Assembly: GCF_900107405.1 (NCBI RefSeq)
Contig: NZ_FNPV01000004.1
Span: 162,166 to 226,165 of the forward strand
From: Tindallia californiensis
Lineage (GTDB): Bacteria > Bacillota > Clostridia > Peptostreptococcales > Tindalliaceae
DNA length: 64,000 nt
Direction of reading: 5' to 3'
Part shown: positions 52,415 to 61,616 of the stretch, in pieces
How the letters are laid out: the number at the start of each line of letters is the position of its first letter
How positions within the stretch are numbered: position 1 is the stretch's first letter
The notes under the pieces: generated by a model
What the model saw: only the letters and a program-made list of their open reading frames with translations
Told to the model about the DNA's origin: nothing
Databases searched by the model: none
Translations under genes and position numbers: made by a program

Positions 52415-53895
52415 TAAGATATTCCCTCCTTACCGGATCGTAGTTTAAAAATGAGTCCCAGTAGTTGCATCGTTATAATCGGTGTTAACGCAACGGTTGC
52501 GATCATACCGAATCCATCGATCAATACACTTGCATTGACAGTAGCATCAGCAACGCCATTCGTGAAAGCAAGAATGAAAGTGGCTGTCATAGGACCTGTT
52601 GCTACACCGCCTGCATCAAAAGCAATTCCCACAAACAGTTTAGGGACAATAAACATAAGACTCAATGAAATAATATAACCGGGTAGAAGATAATGCCATA
52701 GCTGTATGGTTGGGACCATAATGCGAAGCATTGATAAGGCAATGGCGATTCCTACCCCTATAGATAAGGAAAGCAAAACAGCTTCTCTTTTTACATAACC
52801 ACTGGTTACATCTTCTATCTGCTGTGTGAGTACATATACAGCAGGTTCAGCCAGTATAGTGGTGACTCCCAGAAAAAAGCCTATAAAAGCAATCAGCGAA
52901 ATATTACTTCGCTCAGCAATTTGTGAGCCTACGACGGTTCCTACATCCATGAAGGCTCCGTTGACACCAATCAAGAAAATCAAAAGACCGATAAATGTAT
53001 AGACAAAACCTTTTATAAGTCGAGTGAAATCTCTTTTTTTTAGTTTGAAAGTTAATTTTTGTAAAATGAGCAGAATCATTAAAAGTGGTAAGACTGAAAG
53101 GATCGTCTCCTTCATCATAGAAAAAGTGATAGCGAAAAAAGGGGCTAACAGGGCACTTGATTCACTCACGGTTACTTCAATATTTCCAGAAATACTTTCT
53201 GTACTAGAAAACAGATTTAAGACAAGTACAGATAAAATAGCACCAACAGATGCAATGGCTACTAGCCCAAAACTATCTTTTTCAGAAGCTTTCCGATCTT
53301 TTTTTAGGTTAGAAACACCAACCGATAAAGCAAGGATAAAAGGTACGGCTAATACGCCTGTTGTGGCACCTGAAGCATCGAAGGCGATAGTAATAAACTC
53401 CAAGGATGAAAAGATAGATAGGATAAAAACCAATCCATAAAGAATGAGCAGAAGAATATAAAGGGGAATATTATAAACAATACGAATAAATCCAAGGGCT
53501 AGCATGACAGCAATGCCTACTGAAACAGTAATAAGAAGAACAAGTCCAGGAATATGACCTGATGTAATGCTAGAAACCTGGTTAGCTAATACAATTAAGC
53601 CTGGTTCTGCGATTGAAATAAAAAAGCCTAGAATCAAACCAGCAATTATAACAATCCAAAGCTTATTAGATTGTGCGATGGAATGACCTGTTAAATCCCC
53701 TAGGGGAGTGATTCCGATGTCTACGCCAATTAAAAAAATGGTTAATCCGATGATGACGAGTCCGGCTCCAATGATAAAACGTAAGATTAAAGGCGTGCCT
53801 AAAGGAGTAAGACTAAAATGAAATAAAACAACAATAAGAGTGATAGGTAGAACAGAAAAAAGTACTTCTTTGAATTTTTCGGTAAAAATATTCAA
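52414..53895 (-). CDS. Tandem DUF1538 membrane protein (Ump-like, possible cation transporter)
   Basis: 493 residues, about 12-14 membrane helices, built as two DUF1538 repeats: residues ~10-240 (IAEPGLIVLANQV) and ~255-490 (LAEPAVYVLTQQIEDVTSG), each with an FDAxG(A/V)xTG stretch (AFDASGATTGV, AFDAGGVATGP). From memory, related UmpA/UmpB proteins have been reported as cation/proton antiporters in a halophile; that should be checked. The coupled PII-like gene implies regulated transport. Isolated operon with divergent RibD-like gene. Confidence 0.78.
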   Translation of the reverse strand: MNIFTEKFKEVLFSVLPITLIVVLFHFSLTPLGTPLILRFIIGAGLVIIGLTIFLIGVDIGITPLGDLTGHSIAQSNKLWIVIIAGLILGFFISIAEPGLIVLANQVSSITSGHIPGLVLLITVSVGIAVMLALGFIRIVYNIPLYILLLILYGLVFILSIFSSLEFITIAFDASGATTGVLAVPFILALSVGVSNLKKDRKASEKDSFGLVAIASVGAILSVLVLNLFSSTESISGNIEVTVSESSALLAPFFAITFSMMKETILSVLPLLMILLILQKLTFKLKKRDFTRLIKGFVYTFIGLLIFLIGVNGAFMDVGTVVGSQIAERSNISLIAFIGFFLGVTTILAEPAVYVLTQQIEDVTSGYVKREAVLLSLSIGVGIAIALSMLRIMVPTIQLWHYLLPGYIISLSLMFIVPKLFVGIAFDAGGVATGPMTATFILAFTNGVADATVNASVLIDGFGMIATVALTPIITMQLLGLIFKLRSGKEGIS

Positions 53896-54066
53896 CTAAA
53901 ACCACAACCTTCCTAGCTAGAACAAATAGTAGTAATTGATATGAAGCACAATGCAAGAACTATGAATTTTTTACCCTTAAAATCAATAGTATAACAGTTA
54001 TATAGATTGATCAATACCGTGTAATCCTGTAAAATTAAAAAAGATGATCCTTTGGAGGTGGTAGTT

Positions 54067-55044
54067 ATGTTAAAAACCTGCATATTTGAAGCAGATGATA
54101 TAAAAATGAATAAAGTTTATGAAAATCATAAATGCTTTGAGGATATGGATAAACATCAGAAGCAACAAAATCTTTGTAGTAAAATTAATCAGCATTATGG
54201 TCGTCTTTTTTTTCCCGATCATATAAGCGAAAGAGGAAGACCCTATTTTACCGGATCTTTGATCTTATCAATGGATGGACGCATGGGATTTATGAATGAT
54301 CCCAGCAGCCGTACGCTGGCAAAAGCAAACATAGAAGACCCGACAGAAGGCATGGCAGACCTTTGGATGGTAAACGTGTTAAGAACCTATGCGGATGCTG
54401 TTTTATTGGGTACAACCACATTACATGCAGAACCTGAGTTTACAGGCCATGTGTATGACCCGGAGTTACAGCAGTACCGGCTGGAAAGGTCAGAACGATT
54501 TGCACCGGTTCCTTGGAACATTATTATTACAAGAGAGCCGGAAAAATTGCCATGGAACCATCCGGTATTAAATACTCCCGAAATACCTGTTTTGATGATT
54601 ATTCCAGGAGATAAAACAAAGAATATGGAGTGGTGTGCAGAAAATAATTTTTGTTATGAGTTAATTAGGATGGACTATCCCTTTGAAGGTTTTGAAGGAG
54701 ACAGCCTTAATAGTTCACAAAAGGATGGGCAGACTCATTTGGTAGCAGCCTTGCCAGAAGTGGGTTTTCCGGATTGGAAACTGGTAATGAAACTGATGGG
54801 TTTACTAAAAATAAAGCAAGTAGCCGTAGAATCTCCTTATTGGATTTATGAATTGATACAAGAAAAAGTGATGGATGAAGTGTTCACAACACAAACGGGT
54901 GTGTATGCAGGTGGGAGTTTAGTACCAGGAAAAAACCAGCCTTTTCATTCGACACAAGCTCCTCAATTGGAACTGGCCAGCATTCATATGACAGGCAACA
55001 ATGTCATGATGATGCGTCAACGCTTAAAATACAGAGATAGATAG
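54067..55044 (+). CDS. RibD C-terminal / dihydrofolate-reductase-like protein
   Basis: 325 residues. Residues ~1-60 are family-unrelated; the core (~60-320) matches the RibD_C/DHFR-like reductase fold: RPYFTGSLILSMDGRMG, ADAVLLGTTTLHAE and a C-terminal Gly-rich strand TTQTGVYAGGSLVPG. There is no deaminase domain and no riboflavin gene nearby, so it is probably a stand-alone NAD(P)H reductase of unknown substrate. ATG at 54067 after GGAGGTGG is used; the frame opens upstream at TTG 54052. Confidence 0.75.
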   Translation: MLKTCIFEADDIKMNKVYENHKCFEDMDKHQKQQNLCSKINQHYGRLFFPDHISERGRPYFTGSLILSMDGRMGFMNDPSSRTLAKANIEDPTEGMADLWMVNVLRTYADAVLLGTTTLHAEPEFTGHVYDPELQQYRLERSERFAPVPWNIIITREPEKLPWNHPVLNTPEIPVLMIIPGDKTKNMEWCAENNFCYELIRMDYPFEGFEGDSLNSSQKDGQTHLVAALPEVGFPDWKLVMKLMGLLKIKQVAVESPYWIYELIQEKVMDEVFTTQTGVYAGGSLVPGKNQPFHSTQAPQLELASIHMTGNNVMMMRQRLKYRDR

Positions 55045-55118
55045 GAGTCTTAACGGTAGTAGTCATGGGCTACAAGCAGTAGCAAAGAATGGGTTGCAGG
55101 AAGAAAGGAGAAGAAAAT

Positions 55119-56120
55119 ATGTCAGATTTAAGAAAAAAGGTAGTGGAGCGCTGGTTCTCTGAAGATACAAAATGCCCAACGATTATGATGGCGAATATTA
55201 CTACCTCTTCTAATCGAGAAAGAAACATGAAAAAAATAGAAGAAATTATTCAAATAGCTCATGAAAAAAAGGTAAACATTTTAATTCTTCCGGAACTATG
55301 TATCTCTGGTTATTTATGGGAAACAGAAAATCCAAAGATTATCAGAGATCATCTAAGGAATTGTTCGAATCAGGAAATACAGCCATGGTTAGATCGTATT
55401 CGGGACAGTTTAGATGACAGCGGAAAAGGACTGGAATATGTAATCTTTAATAACGCCCGACCAGTTAACGGAGATTTTTATAACTCTACCTATTTTTTAC
55501 ATCCGGTTGGCGATTGCAATGAACTGGATCGAATTTATGATAAGATTTTTCTCACACCTATTGAGGTTCCTTATTTTAGAAGAGGTACGGATCGAAGGCT
55601 GATCCTTGACACCCATTGGGGAAAATTCGGATTTCTTACTTGCTATGATCTTTGCTTTATGGAGTTGCCAAGAAAATATGCCATGGTAGATGAAGTGGAT
55701 GCTATCATTACCGTTGCAGCATGGCGATCTCAGGCTATCAGAGAATATGCTATGATGAATGTTCGAACAGATAATTATTATGGCTACTTATGGAACCTAA
55801 TGAATTCTTCGAAAGCGGCCTATAATCAGGTGTGGAGTTTAGGTGTCAACTGTGTGGGGAGCCATGAGGTTAATGGAAGTCTTTTCTGGGGAGGAAGTGG
55901 AGTGTGGGCACCTTCCGGACTTCCCTTACTGCAAGGATCTAATATGAGAGAAGAACTGCTGATTATTCATCACTTGGATATTGCAAACTATGAAGAAAAA
56001 CACTCTCTTGAATTTAATTATCGCATGGAGTTTAACAACGTATATAAAGAGATTAAAGAAACTTATCCAGAACCTGTTGTGGTTGATGGGATTGTTCCAG
56101 AACGGAAAAAAGACTTATAA
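55119..56120 (+). CDS. Carbon-nitrogen hydrolase (nitrilase superfamily)
   Basis: 333 residues with the Glu-Lys-Cys catalytic triad: Glu in ILILPELCISGY, Lys in YDKIFLTP and Cys in GKFGFLTCYDLCFMELPR. It hydrolyses an amide or nitrile C-N bond in the cytoplasm; the substrate is open. ATG at 55119 after GGAG is preferred to the upstream in-frame start at 55089. The preceding RibD-like gene is 75 bases away and may be co-transcribed. It shares a terminator with the converging speD. Confidence 0.9.
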   Translation: MSDLRKKVVERWFSEDTKCPTIMMANITTSSNRERNMKKIEEIIQIAHEKKVNILILPELCISGYLWETENPKIIRDHLRNCSNQEIQPWLDRIRDSLDDSGKGLEYVIFNNARPVNGDFYNSTYFLHPVGDCNELDRIYDKIFLTPIEVPYFRRGTDRRLILDTHWGKFGFLTCYDLCFMELPRKYAMVDEVDAIITVAAWRSQAIREYAMMNVRTDNYYGYLWNLMNSSKAAYNQVWSLGVNCVGSHEVNGSLFWGGSGVWAPSGLPLLQGSNMREELLIIHHLDIANYEEKHSLEFNYRMEFNNVYKEIKETYPEPVVVDGIVPERKKDL

Positions 56121-56121
56121 T

Positions 56122-56147
56122 AAAATCCGCCATCAGGGGCGGATTTT
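56122..56147. terminator. Bidirectional terminator, nitrilase / speD
   Basis: AAAATCCGCC (56122-56131) and GGCGGATTTT (56138-56147) make a 10-bp stem with a 6-base loop, with T-runs on both sides; it overlaps the speD stop. Confidence 0.88.
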
Positions 56148-56958
56148 ATTTTACTGAAATAATATTACGTCCATAAAAAATTTCAGTCATTTCCTTTTGA
56201 ATTTTTCTTTTGATTTTCTTGCGATCAGCAGGAGAAAAAGCATCTTTAGGAGTATCAAAAAGGTAATTGTCCAAGTCAAACTCGCGTAAGATCATTTTGG
56301 TGTGAAAAATACTCTCCTGATACATATTGACATCAATCATCTGATACTGGTTTCTTGTTTTAGCTGGAATATAATTCTGGATAGAATTAATTTTATGATC
56401 AATGAAATGCTTTTTGCCGTCGATATCACGTGTGAAGCCCCGAACCCGGTAATCGATAGTAATAATATCAGAATCAAAGCTTTTGATGAGGTAGTTTAAG
56501 GCTTTCAGTGGAGAAATTTCACCACAAGTAGAAACGTCGATGTCGGCCCGGAAAGTGCTAACCCCTTCGTAGGGATGGCTTTCTGGATAGGTGTGGACGG
56601 TGACATGACTTTTGTCAAGATGGGCAACCACAGACTCCTTTTGGGGGCTGGCAGAATGTTCCGACTCTTTGCCTAAGTGATCTACAGGACCTTCAGCAAT
56701 GAGCATGGTGACACTAGCCCCCTGAGGCTCGTAATCCTGCTGGGCAACATTTAGGACGTTAGCACCAATCATATGGGTCACGTTGGTCAAAATTTCCGTT
56801 AACCGTTCGGCGTTATACTGAGAGTCGATATAGCGAACGTATTCCTTCCGATGCTCAAAACTTTCAGCATAAGCAATGTCATATATGTTAAAGCTTAATG
56901 ACTTTGTAAGATTGTTGAAATCATATAGCTTGAGCTTTTTTATTTCTTTAATTTTCAA
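56146..56958 (-). CDS. speD: S-adenosylmethionine decarboxylase proenzyme
   Basis: 270 residues, the larger E. coli-type SpeD. It self-cleaves to give a pyruvoyl cofactor; the expected site is Lys116-Ser117 in [17 protein letters not shown], closely matching the E. coli processing region. The product, decarboxylated SAM, donates aminopropyl groups for spermidine. No speE or other polyamine gene adjoins it. ATG follows AAAGGAGG. Confidence 0.94.
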   Translation of the reverse strand: MKIKEIKKLKLYDFNNLTKSLSFNIYDIAYAESFEHRKEYVRYIDSQYNAERLTEILTNVTHMIGANVLNVAQQDYEPQGASVTMLIAEGPVDHLGKESEHSASPQKESVVAHLDKSHVTVHTYPESHPYEGVSTFRADIDVSTCGEISPLKALNYLIKSFDSDIITIDYRVRGFTRDIDGKKHFIDHKINSIQNYIPAKTRNQYQMIDVNMYQESIFHTKMILREFDLDNYLFDTPKDAFSPADRKKIKRKIQKEMTEIFYGRNIISVK

Positions 56959-57173
56959 TGGATAACCTCCTTTCAGCTTAAGACAGTGATTGCTGTCTTT
57001 CTCACATCATTATAACGATGCTGAGATTTCAACGCAACCATAAATATCATTCTCAGAATAGAAGGGGCTGGTATATTACAAATCTTTCTGTTAAAATCTG
57101 CCTAGAGGTGAATGATATCATTCAGAAAAAGAAAGATAGAAACCAAGTCACTACAAAGAGGAATGAATAAGAA

Positions 57174-57992
57174 ATGAAGCAGTATATCAAAAATGGAAAA
57201 ATACCGATCGTGATCGTATTATTGGCAATGATTGTTCATGCCATTGTGGATAGTATTGCTGTAACGGCGTTGTTTAACTTGCATGCATTGGAAATAATTT
57301 TAGCCGGCATTCTTTTGTCGGTGATTGTTGGCTTTTCTTTTCAAACATTTCTGGATACGGCTAATCTGATCAGAAAAAGTTTCAAAGAACCGGTTCGCTA
57401 CGAAAATGATATTCATAAAGTGCATCAAACGGCTATTAAAGTGAAAAAAGAAGGTTTATTATCACTCAACAAAGACATTTTGAAAGAAGAGAATTCTTTT
57501 CTTAGGGATGCACTGATCTTATTAAATGATTACAAAAAGCCGGAAGCTATTCGAGATGTTATGGAAAAAGATATAGAGTCAAGAAGAGCAAACCTGTTTC
57601 GCTCGTATAATTTATTAAAAGTTGTCTCTTATGTAGCACCTTCTTTTGGGTTAATAGGGACTTTGGTAGGAATGATTGGCTTGCTATCACATTTAGACCA
57701 GTCTCACGCCATTATGCAACATATGGCAACTGCTCTGGTGAGCACTTTGTATGGAAGCTTGATTGCCAGTTTTATAGCGGTACCCCTTATGGTTAGGGTC
57801 AAAGAATATAATGAAAAAATTATTTTAAGATACCAAATTGTTATGGAAGGAATTCTAATGATAGCAACCAATGATTCAACCCGAAATGTTTTTGATAAAA
57901 TGAATGTTATGCTAGATGAAGAGGATCGGTTAGACTATCCGGGAACACAAGATAAAGAAAGGAATACATTTCAATATGGATCTCAGGTTTGA
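57174..57992 (+). CDS. motA: Flagellar stator protein MotA-like
   Basis: 272 residues with four membrane segments (about 10-30, 34-55, 150-175, 185-205) and a large cytoplasmic loop with charged residues between the second and third. The third-helix stretch APSFGLIGTLVGMIGLL carries the conserved Pro of stator units. It conducts ions with MotB to turn the flagellum. The next gene overlaps by 17 bases. No other flagellar genes are in the window. A TolQ/ExbB-like role is less likely given the MotB partner. Confidence 0.85.
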   Translation: MKQYIKNGKIPIVIVLLAMIVHAIVDSIAVTALFNLHALEIILAGILLSVIVGFSFQTFLDTANLIRKSFKEPVRYENDIHKVHQTAIKVKKEGLLSLNKDILKEENSFLRDALILLNDYKKPEAIRDVMEKDIESRRANLFRSYNLLKVVSYVAPSFGLIGTLVGMIGLLSHLDQSHAIMQHMATALVSTLYGSLIASFIAVPLMVRVKEYNEKIILRYQIVMEGILMIATNDSTRNVFDKMNVMLDEEDRLDYPGTQDKERNTFQYGSQV

Positions 57993-58680
57993 TGATCAAA
58001 AAAGCAGCAAACATGAAATAGAATTATCGAATAGCTGGATTATAACGTATAGTGATATGATTACTATTATGCTATGTTTTTTTATTGTGTTTTTTATTTT
58101 TGCAGACAATGAAAGTCATACCCTGCAGCAGATGAAATCAATTTTATCTGATCAGGTAGAAGATCTGCAAGAAAAAAATGTGCAATTGCAGGAAGAACGG
58201 AATCAGTTGGCAAACAAAATTTTCGGCTCTAATGATGATGAAGCTTCCAGACAAGGTTTTTTAGCTTTTTTAGAAGAAAAAGAGTTAGAAGATCAGGTAG
58301 AACTTATTCAAAATGAAAGAGGATTAATGATTCGGTTTAAGGATAGCGTTCTTTTTCCCAGCGGAAGTGCCGAGGTATCCAGCCAAGGATTTGAATTGCT
58401 GGAGGAGATCGGAAGTAAACTAGGAGATATTCAGAACTCCATTATTGTAGAAGGTTACACGGATAATGTACCGATTCAAACCGCCAGGTATCCTTCAAAC
58501 TGGGAACTGTCAACAGCCAGAGCGACAACCGTAGCCAGGCATTTAATCTATGAGGTGAATCTGTCAGAAGAAAGAGTTTCGGTAGCTGGTTTTGGCGAAC
58601 AAAATCCTATTGATACTAATCATACGAAGGAGGGAAGAGCGAATAACCGGCGAATAGAGATTACTGTCCTTGCTCAGTAG
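57976..58680 (+). CDS. motB: Flagellar stator protein MotB-like (OmpA domain)
   Basis: 234 residues. The single membrane helix (about 22-44) begins with the ion-binding Asp27 in ITYSDMITIM, followed by a Gln/Glu-rich plug and coiled region (about 48-90) and an OmpA-like peptidoglycan-binding domain (about 110-232; SAEVSSQGFELL, VEGYTDNVPI, NWELSTARA, NRRIEITV). Together with MotA it forms the stator. ATG 57976 lies within the end of motA. Whether it uses Na+ or H+ cannot be read from sequence alone. Confidence 0.9.
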   Translation: MDLRFDDQKSSKHEIELSNSWIITYSDMITIMLCFFIVFFIFADNESHTLQQMKSILSDQVEDLQEKNVQLQEERNQLANKIFGSNDDEASRQGFLAFLEEKELEDQVELIQNERGLMIRFKDSVLFPSGSAEVSSQGFELLEEIGSKLGDIQNSIIVEGYTDNVPIQTARYPSNWELSTARATTVARHLIYEVNLSEERVSVAGFGEQNPIDTNHTKEGRANNRRIEITVLAQ

Positions 58681-58900
58681 ACACCATAGTTAAGTCTTTT
58701 TTAGAAGGATAAGCCTGTGAAACAGAAACGAAAGATTGCTAAGGGACAAAGATCACCGAATAAAACAAATATGTCCTTCCTCTGTTTACATTCTTGCTGG
58801 GAAACGTATAATAAAAATAGCTGAAACAGCAGTATGTATGATGCGCATTCAGCATTGAGAACATTTTAACAAAGTTGAATGAAATTAGGAGGAATGGATA

Positions 58901-59329
58901 ATGAAAAGAAGCTTACTGTTTGTATCTATTATTTTGATTTTATCATTAATGGTGGTAGGTTGTGGTGATAGTGGAGCCACAGAAGAAGTGACTACAGAGG
59001 AAACCGCAGGTGAGGTAGAAGTTTTGACAGCGGAAGAAACGGAGTTTAATGAACGAGGGCATAAAGCGGTCATTGAAATCACTCGTGAAAATGGAGAAAT
59101 AGTAGCTGTAAACTATAATGAGGTTTACGAAGATGGTGGTAGTAAGAAAGAGGATGAAGACTATAATGCTAACATGGAAGCTGGATCTGGGATTGCCTTT
59201 GTTGATGCGGTTGCTGAGTTAGAAGAAGCTTTAATAGCAGCACAGGATCCGGAAGCTGTTGATGTTGTAAGTGGTGCTACCAGTAGCCATGGAAAATTTG
59301 TGGAGTTGGCAAAAGAAGCATTGCAATAA
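58901..59329 (+). CDS. Small FMN-binding-domain lipoprotein
   Basis: 142 residues. Signal with lipobox ending VVGC (Cys21), a Glu/Thr-rich linker, then a minimal FMN_bind domain with GHKAVIEITRENGEIVAVNYNEV and the flavinylation motif DVVSGATSS (Asp121...Thr127). Such Thr residues receive FMN from ApbE, and related lipoproteins act in electron transfer outside the membrane. ATG follows AGGAGG. A strong terminator follows. No ApbE or partner reductase is nearby. Confidence 0.85.
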   Translation: MKRSLLFVSIILILSLMVVGCGDSGATEEVTTEETAGEVEVLTAEETEFNERGHKAVIEITRENGEIVAVNYNEVYEDGGSKKEDEDYNANMEAGSGIAFVDAVAELEEALIAAQDPEAVDVVSGATSSHGKFVELAKEALQ

Positions 59330-59360
59330 GTGAAATGAATAGATGAATTTGCCCCCCTTG

Positions 59361-59382
59361 CCCGGCGATTGCCGGGTTTTTT
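59361..59382 (+). terminator. Terminator after the FMN-binding lipoprotein gene
   Basis: CCCGGC (59361-59366) and GCCGGG (59371-59376) with a 4-base loop and six T. Confidence 0.9.
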
Positions 59383-59463
59383 CTATCATCAATGCTTGCT
59401 TCTCTTATGAAAGGGTATATAGAAGAAGGTGAATCCGTAAATGAAACAAAGGAGGAGTCGAAA

Positions 59464-60156
59464 ATGCATCTTGATGAGCGATATGCCCGCAATATGAATA
59501 TGTTAACCCTGGATGAAAACAAATATATCCAACAATCTTGTGTGGCGGTTATTGGATGTGGTGGATTAGGCGGAGGCATTATCGAAATGCTTGCCAGAAT
59601 AGGTGTTGGGAAAATAATAGCGGTTGATGGCGATGTTTTTGATAAAACCAACTTGAATAGACAATTGCTTTCTCATTCCCTTACGATTGGAGAGAAAAAA
59701 GCTAAGGCGGCACAAGAACGGGTAGCGCTTGTTAATCCAGATGTAGAAGTAATCGCTATCACAGAACGTATTGATGAAAATAATGCAGAATCAATTCTGG
59801 AAGATGCTCAGATTCTTATAGATGCAACTGATAGGATACAAACACGATTAATGCTTCAAAATGTGGCAGAAAAGCGACAGATACCTATGGTGCATGGTGC
59901 TATTGCTGGTTGGTATGGACAAGTAGTAACCATTTTACCGGGAGATAGAACACTGGATCGGGTTTATTCGAATGCTGAACAGAATCAGGGCGTTGAAAAA
60001 CAGATGGGAAATCCATCTTTTACGCCGGCGATGATAGGATCGATTCAAGTAAGTGAAACCATAAAACTACTGATTCAAAGAGGCGAAATTTTACGAAACA
60101 AAATGCTTTACATCGATTTGCTTGAACAAGAGTATCATATATTGAAGATGTCTTGA
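59464..60156 (+). CDS. ThiF/MoeB/HesA-family E1-like adenylyltransferase
   Basis: 230 residues. ATP-binding IGCGGLGG, the Asp in VDGDVFDKTNLNRQLL (Arg-finger and Mg site) and DATDRIQTRL are intact, as is HGAIAGWYGQV. It would activate the C-terminus of a ThiS/MoaD-type carrier. Unlike typical MoeB/ThiF it has no Cys after the nucleotide site, so the structural zinc CXXC pairs and catalytic Cys are missing. ATG at 59464 after AAAGGAGG is chosen; the frame opens earlier. The carrier protein and pathway are not in the window. Confidence 0.85.
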   Translation: MHLDERYARNMNMLTLDENKYIQQSCVAVIGCGGLGGGIIEMLARIGVGKIIAVDGDVFDKTNLNRQLLSHSLTIGEKKAKAAQERVALVNPDVEVIAITERIDENNAESILEDAQILIDATDRIQTRLMLQNVAEKRQIPMVHGAIAGWYGQVVTILPGDRTLDRVYSNAEQNQGVEKQMGNPSFTPAMIGSIQVSETIKLLIQRGEILRNKMLYIDLLEQEYHILKMS

Positions 60157-60176
60157 AATGAGCACCTACTCATTTC

Positions 60177-60205
60177 TTGACAGTACGCTAAGGATAGCGT
60201 ATGAT
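60177..60205 (+). promoter_or_regulatory. Sigma-A promoter of the pyrRFE operon
   Basis: TTGACA (60177-60182), 17-base spacer, TATGAT (60200-60205); leader of about 118 bases to pyrR. Confidence 0.8.
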
Positions 60206-60216
60206 GAAAAAAACAA

Positions 60217-60300
60217 TTTCTTTAATGTAGTACCGTGAGACTACAAAGAAAGAACATATGAGGAAAGTCAACTGCTTATCTCGCGATAGGCAGTTTTTTT
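60217..60300 (+). promoter_or_regulatory. pyrR: PyrR-responsive transcription attenuator
   Basis: An upstream hairpin (TTTCTTT 60217-60223 and GTAGT with ACTAC and AAAGAAA 60245-60251) presents the loop ACCGTGAG, close to the PyrR binding-loop consensus (NGNGAG). A second hairpin, AACTGCTTATC (60270-60280) with GATAGGCAGTT (60285-60295), ends in seven T and is the terminator. PyrR bound to UMP would favour termination and lower pyrRFE expression. Confidence 0.8.
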
Positions 60301-60306
60301 ATTTAA

Positions 60307-60879
<573 letters not shown>

Positions 60880-60889
60880 GGAGGAGACG

Positions 60890-61615
60890 ATGGAAAAAAT
60901 GAAAAATGCAGATCGCTTAATTGTGGCACTAGATGTTAATACGGTTTCAGAGGTTGGAGAGCTGACAGAAAAAATTGGTGAAAATGTTATTTGGTATAAA
61001 GTAGGGATGGAGCTGTTTTATGCAGAAGGTCCTAAAGTGATAGAACTGCTAAAACAAAAGAATAAAAAGATTTTTTTAGATTTGAAATTTCATGATATAC
61101 CCAACACAGTGGCAGGAGCTGTTAAAAGCGTTGCAAAGCTTGGTGTAGATATGTGTAATGTGCACGCGTCAGGGGGGCTGGAAATGATGAAGAGAGCTGC
61201 TGACGCTAACCTGGAGATTGCGAATAAGCTTCAGTGTACACCTACAAAACTAATAGCGGTAACCGTATTAACGAGTATTGATCAAGAAATATTTGAAAAA
61301 GAATTAGGTTTTGAATCAAGGATAAGTGACAAGGTGTCGGCTTGGGCAAAGATGGCTAAAGATGCAGGGTTGAATGGAGTGGTAGCTTCGGCTCAGGAAG
61401 CGGAAGGAATAAAAGAAAAATGTGGCGATGATTTTCTTATTGTAACGCCGGGAATTCGTCCTTCTTTTAGTGCGTCAAACGATCAGAAGAGAATTATGAG
61501 ACCTTTTGATGCTTTGGCGAAAGGAGCAACCCATCTAGTTATTGGAAGACCGATCACACAGTCTGAAAGTCCAGGGGAAAGCGCCGAACTTGTCTTAAAA
61601 GAAATGGAGGGTTAA
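60890..61615 (+). CDS. pyrF: Orotidine 5'-phosphate decarboxylase
   Basis: 241 residues, the last step of UMP synthesis. The group-2-like form shows LIVALDVNT, the catalytic FLDLKFHDIPNTV (Lys-X-Asp) and the phosphate site GIRP. The frame opens at 60869 within pyrR, but ATG at 60890 follows AAGGAGG properly. Two bases (one intergenic) separate it from pyrE. Confidence 0.95.
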   Translation: MEKMKNADRLIVALDVNTVSEVGELTEKIGENVIWYKVGMELFYAEGPKVIELLKQKNKKIFLDLKFHDIPNTVAGAVKSVAKLGVDMCNVHASGGLEMMKRAADANLEIANKLQCTPTKLIAVTVLTSIDQEIFEKELGFESRISDKVSAWAKMAKDAGLNGVVASAQEAEGIKEKCGDDFLIVTPGIRPSFSASNDQKRIMRPFDALAKGATHLVIGRPITQSESPGESAELVLKEMEG

Positions 61616-61616
61616 T

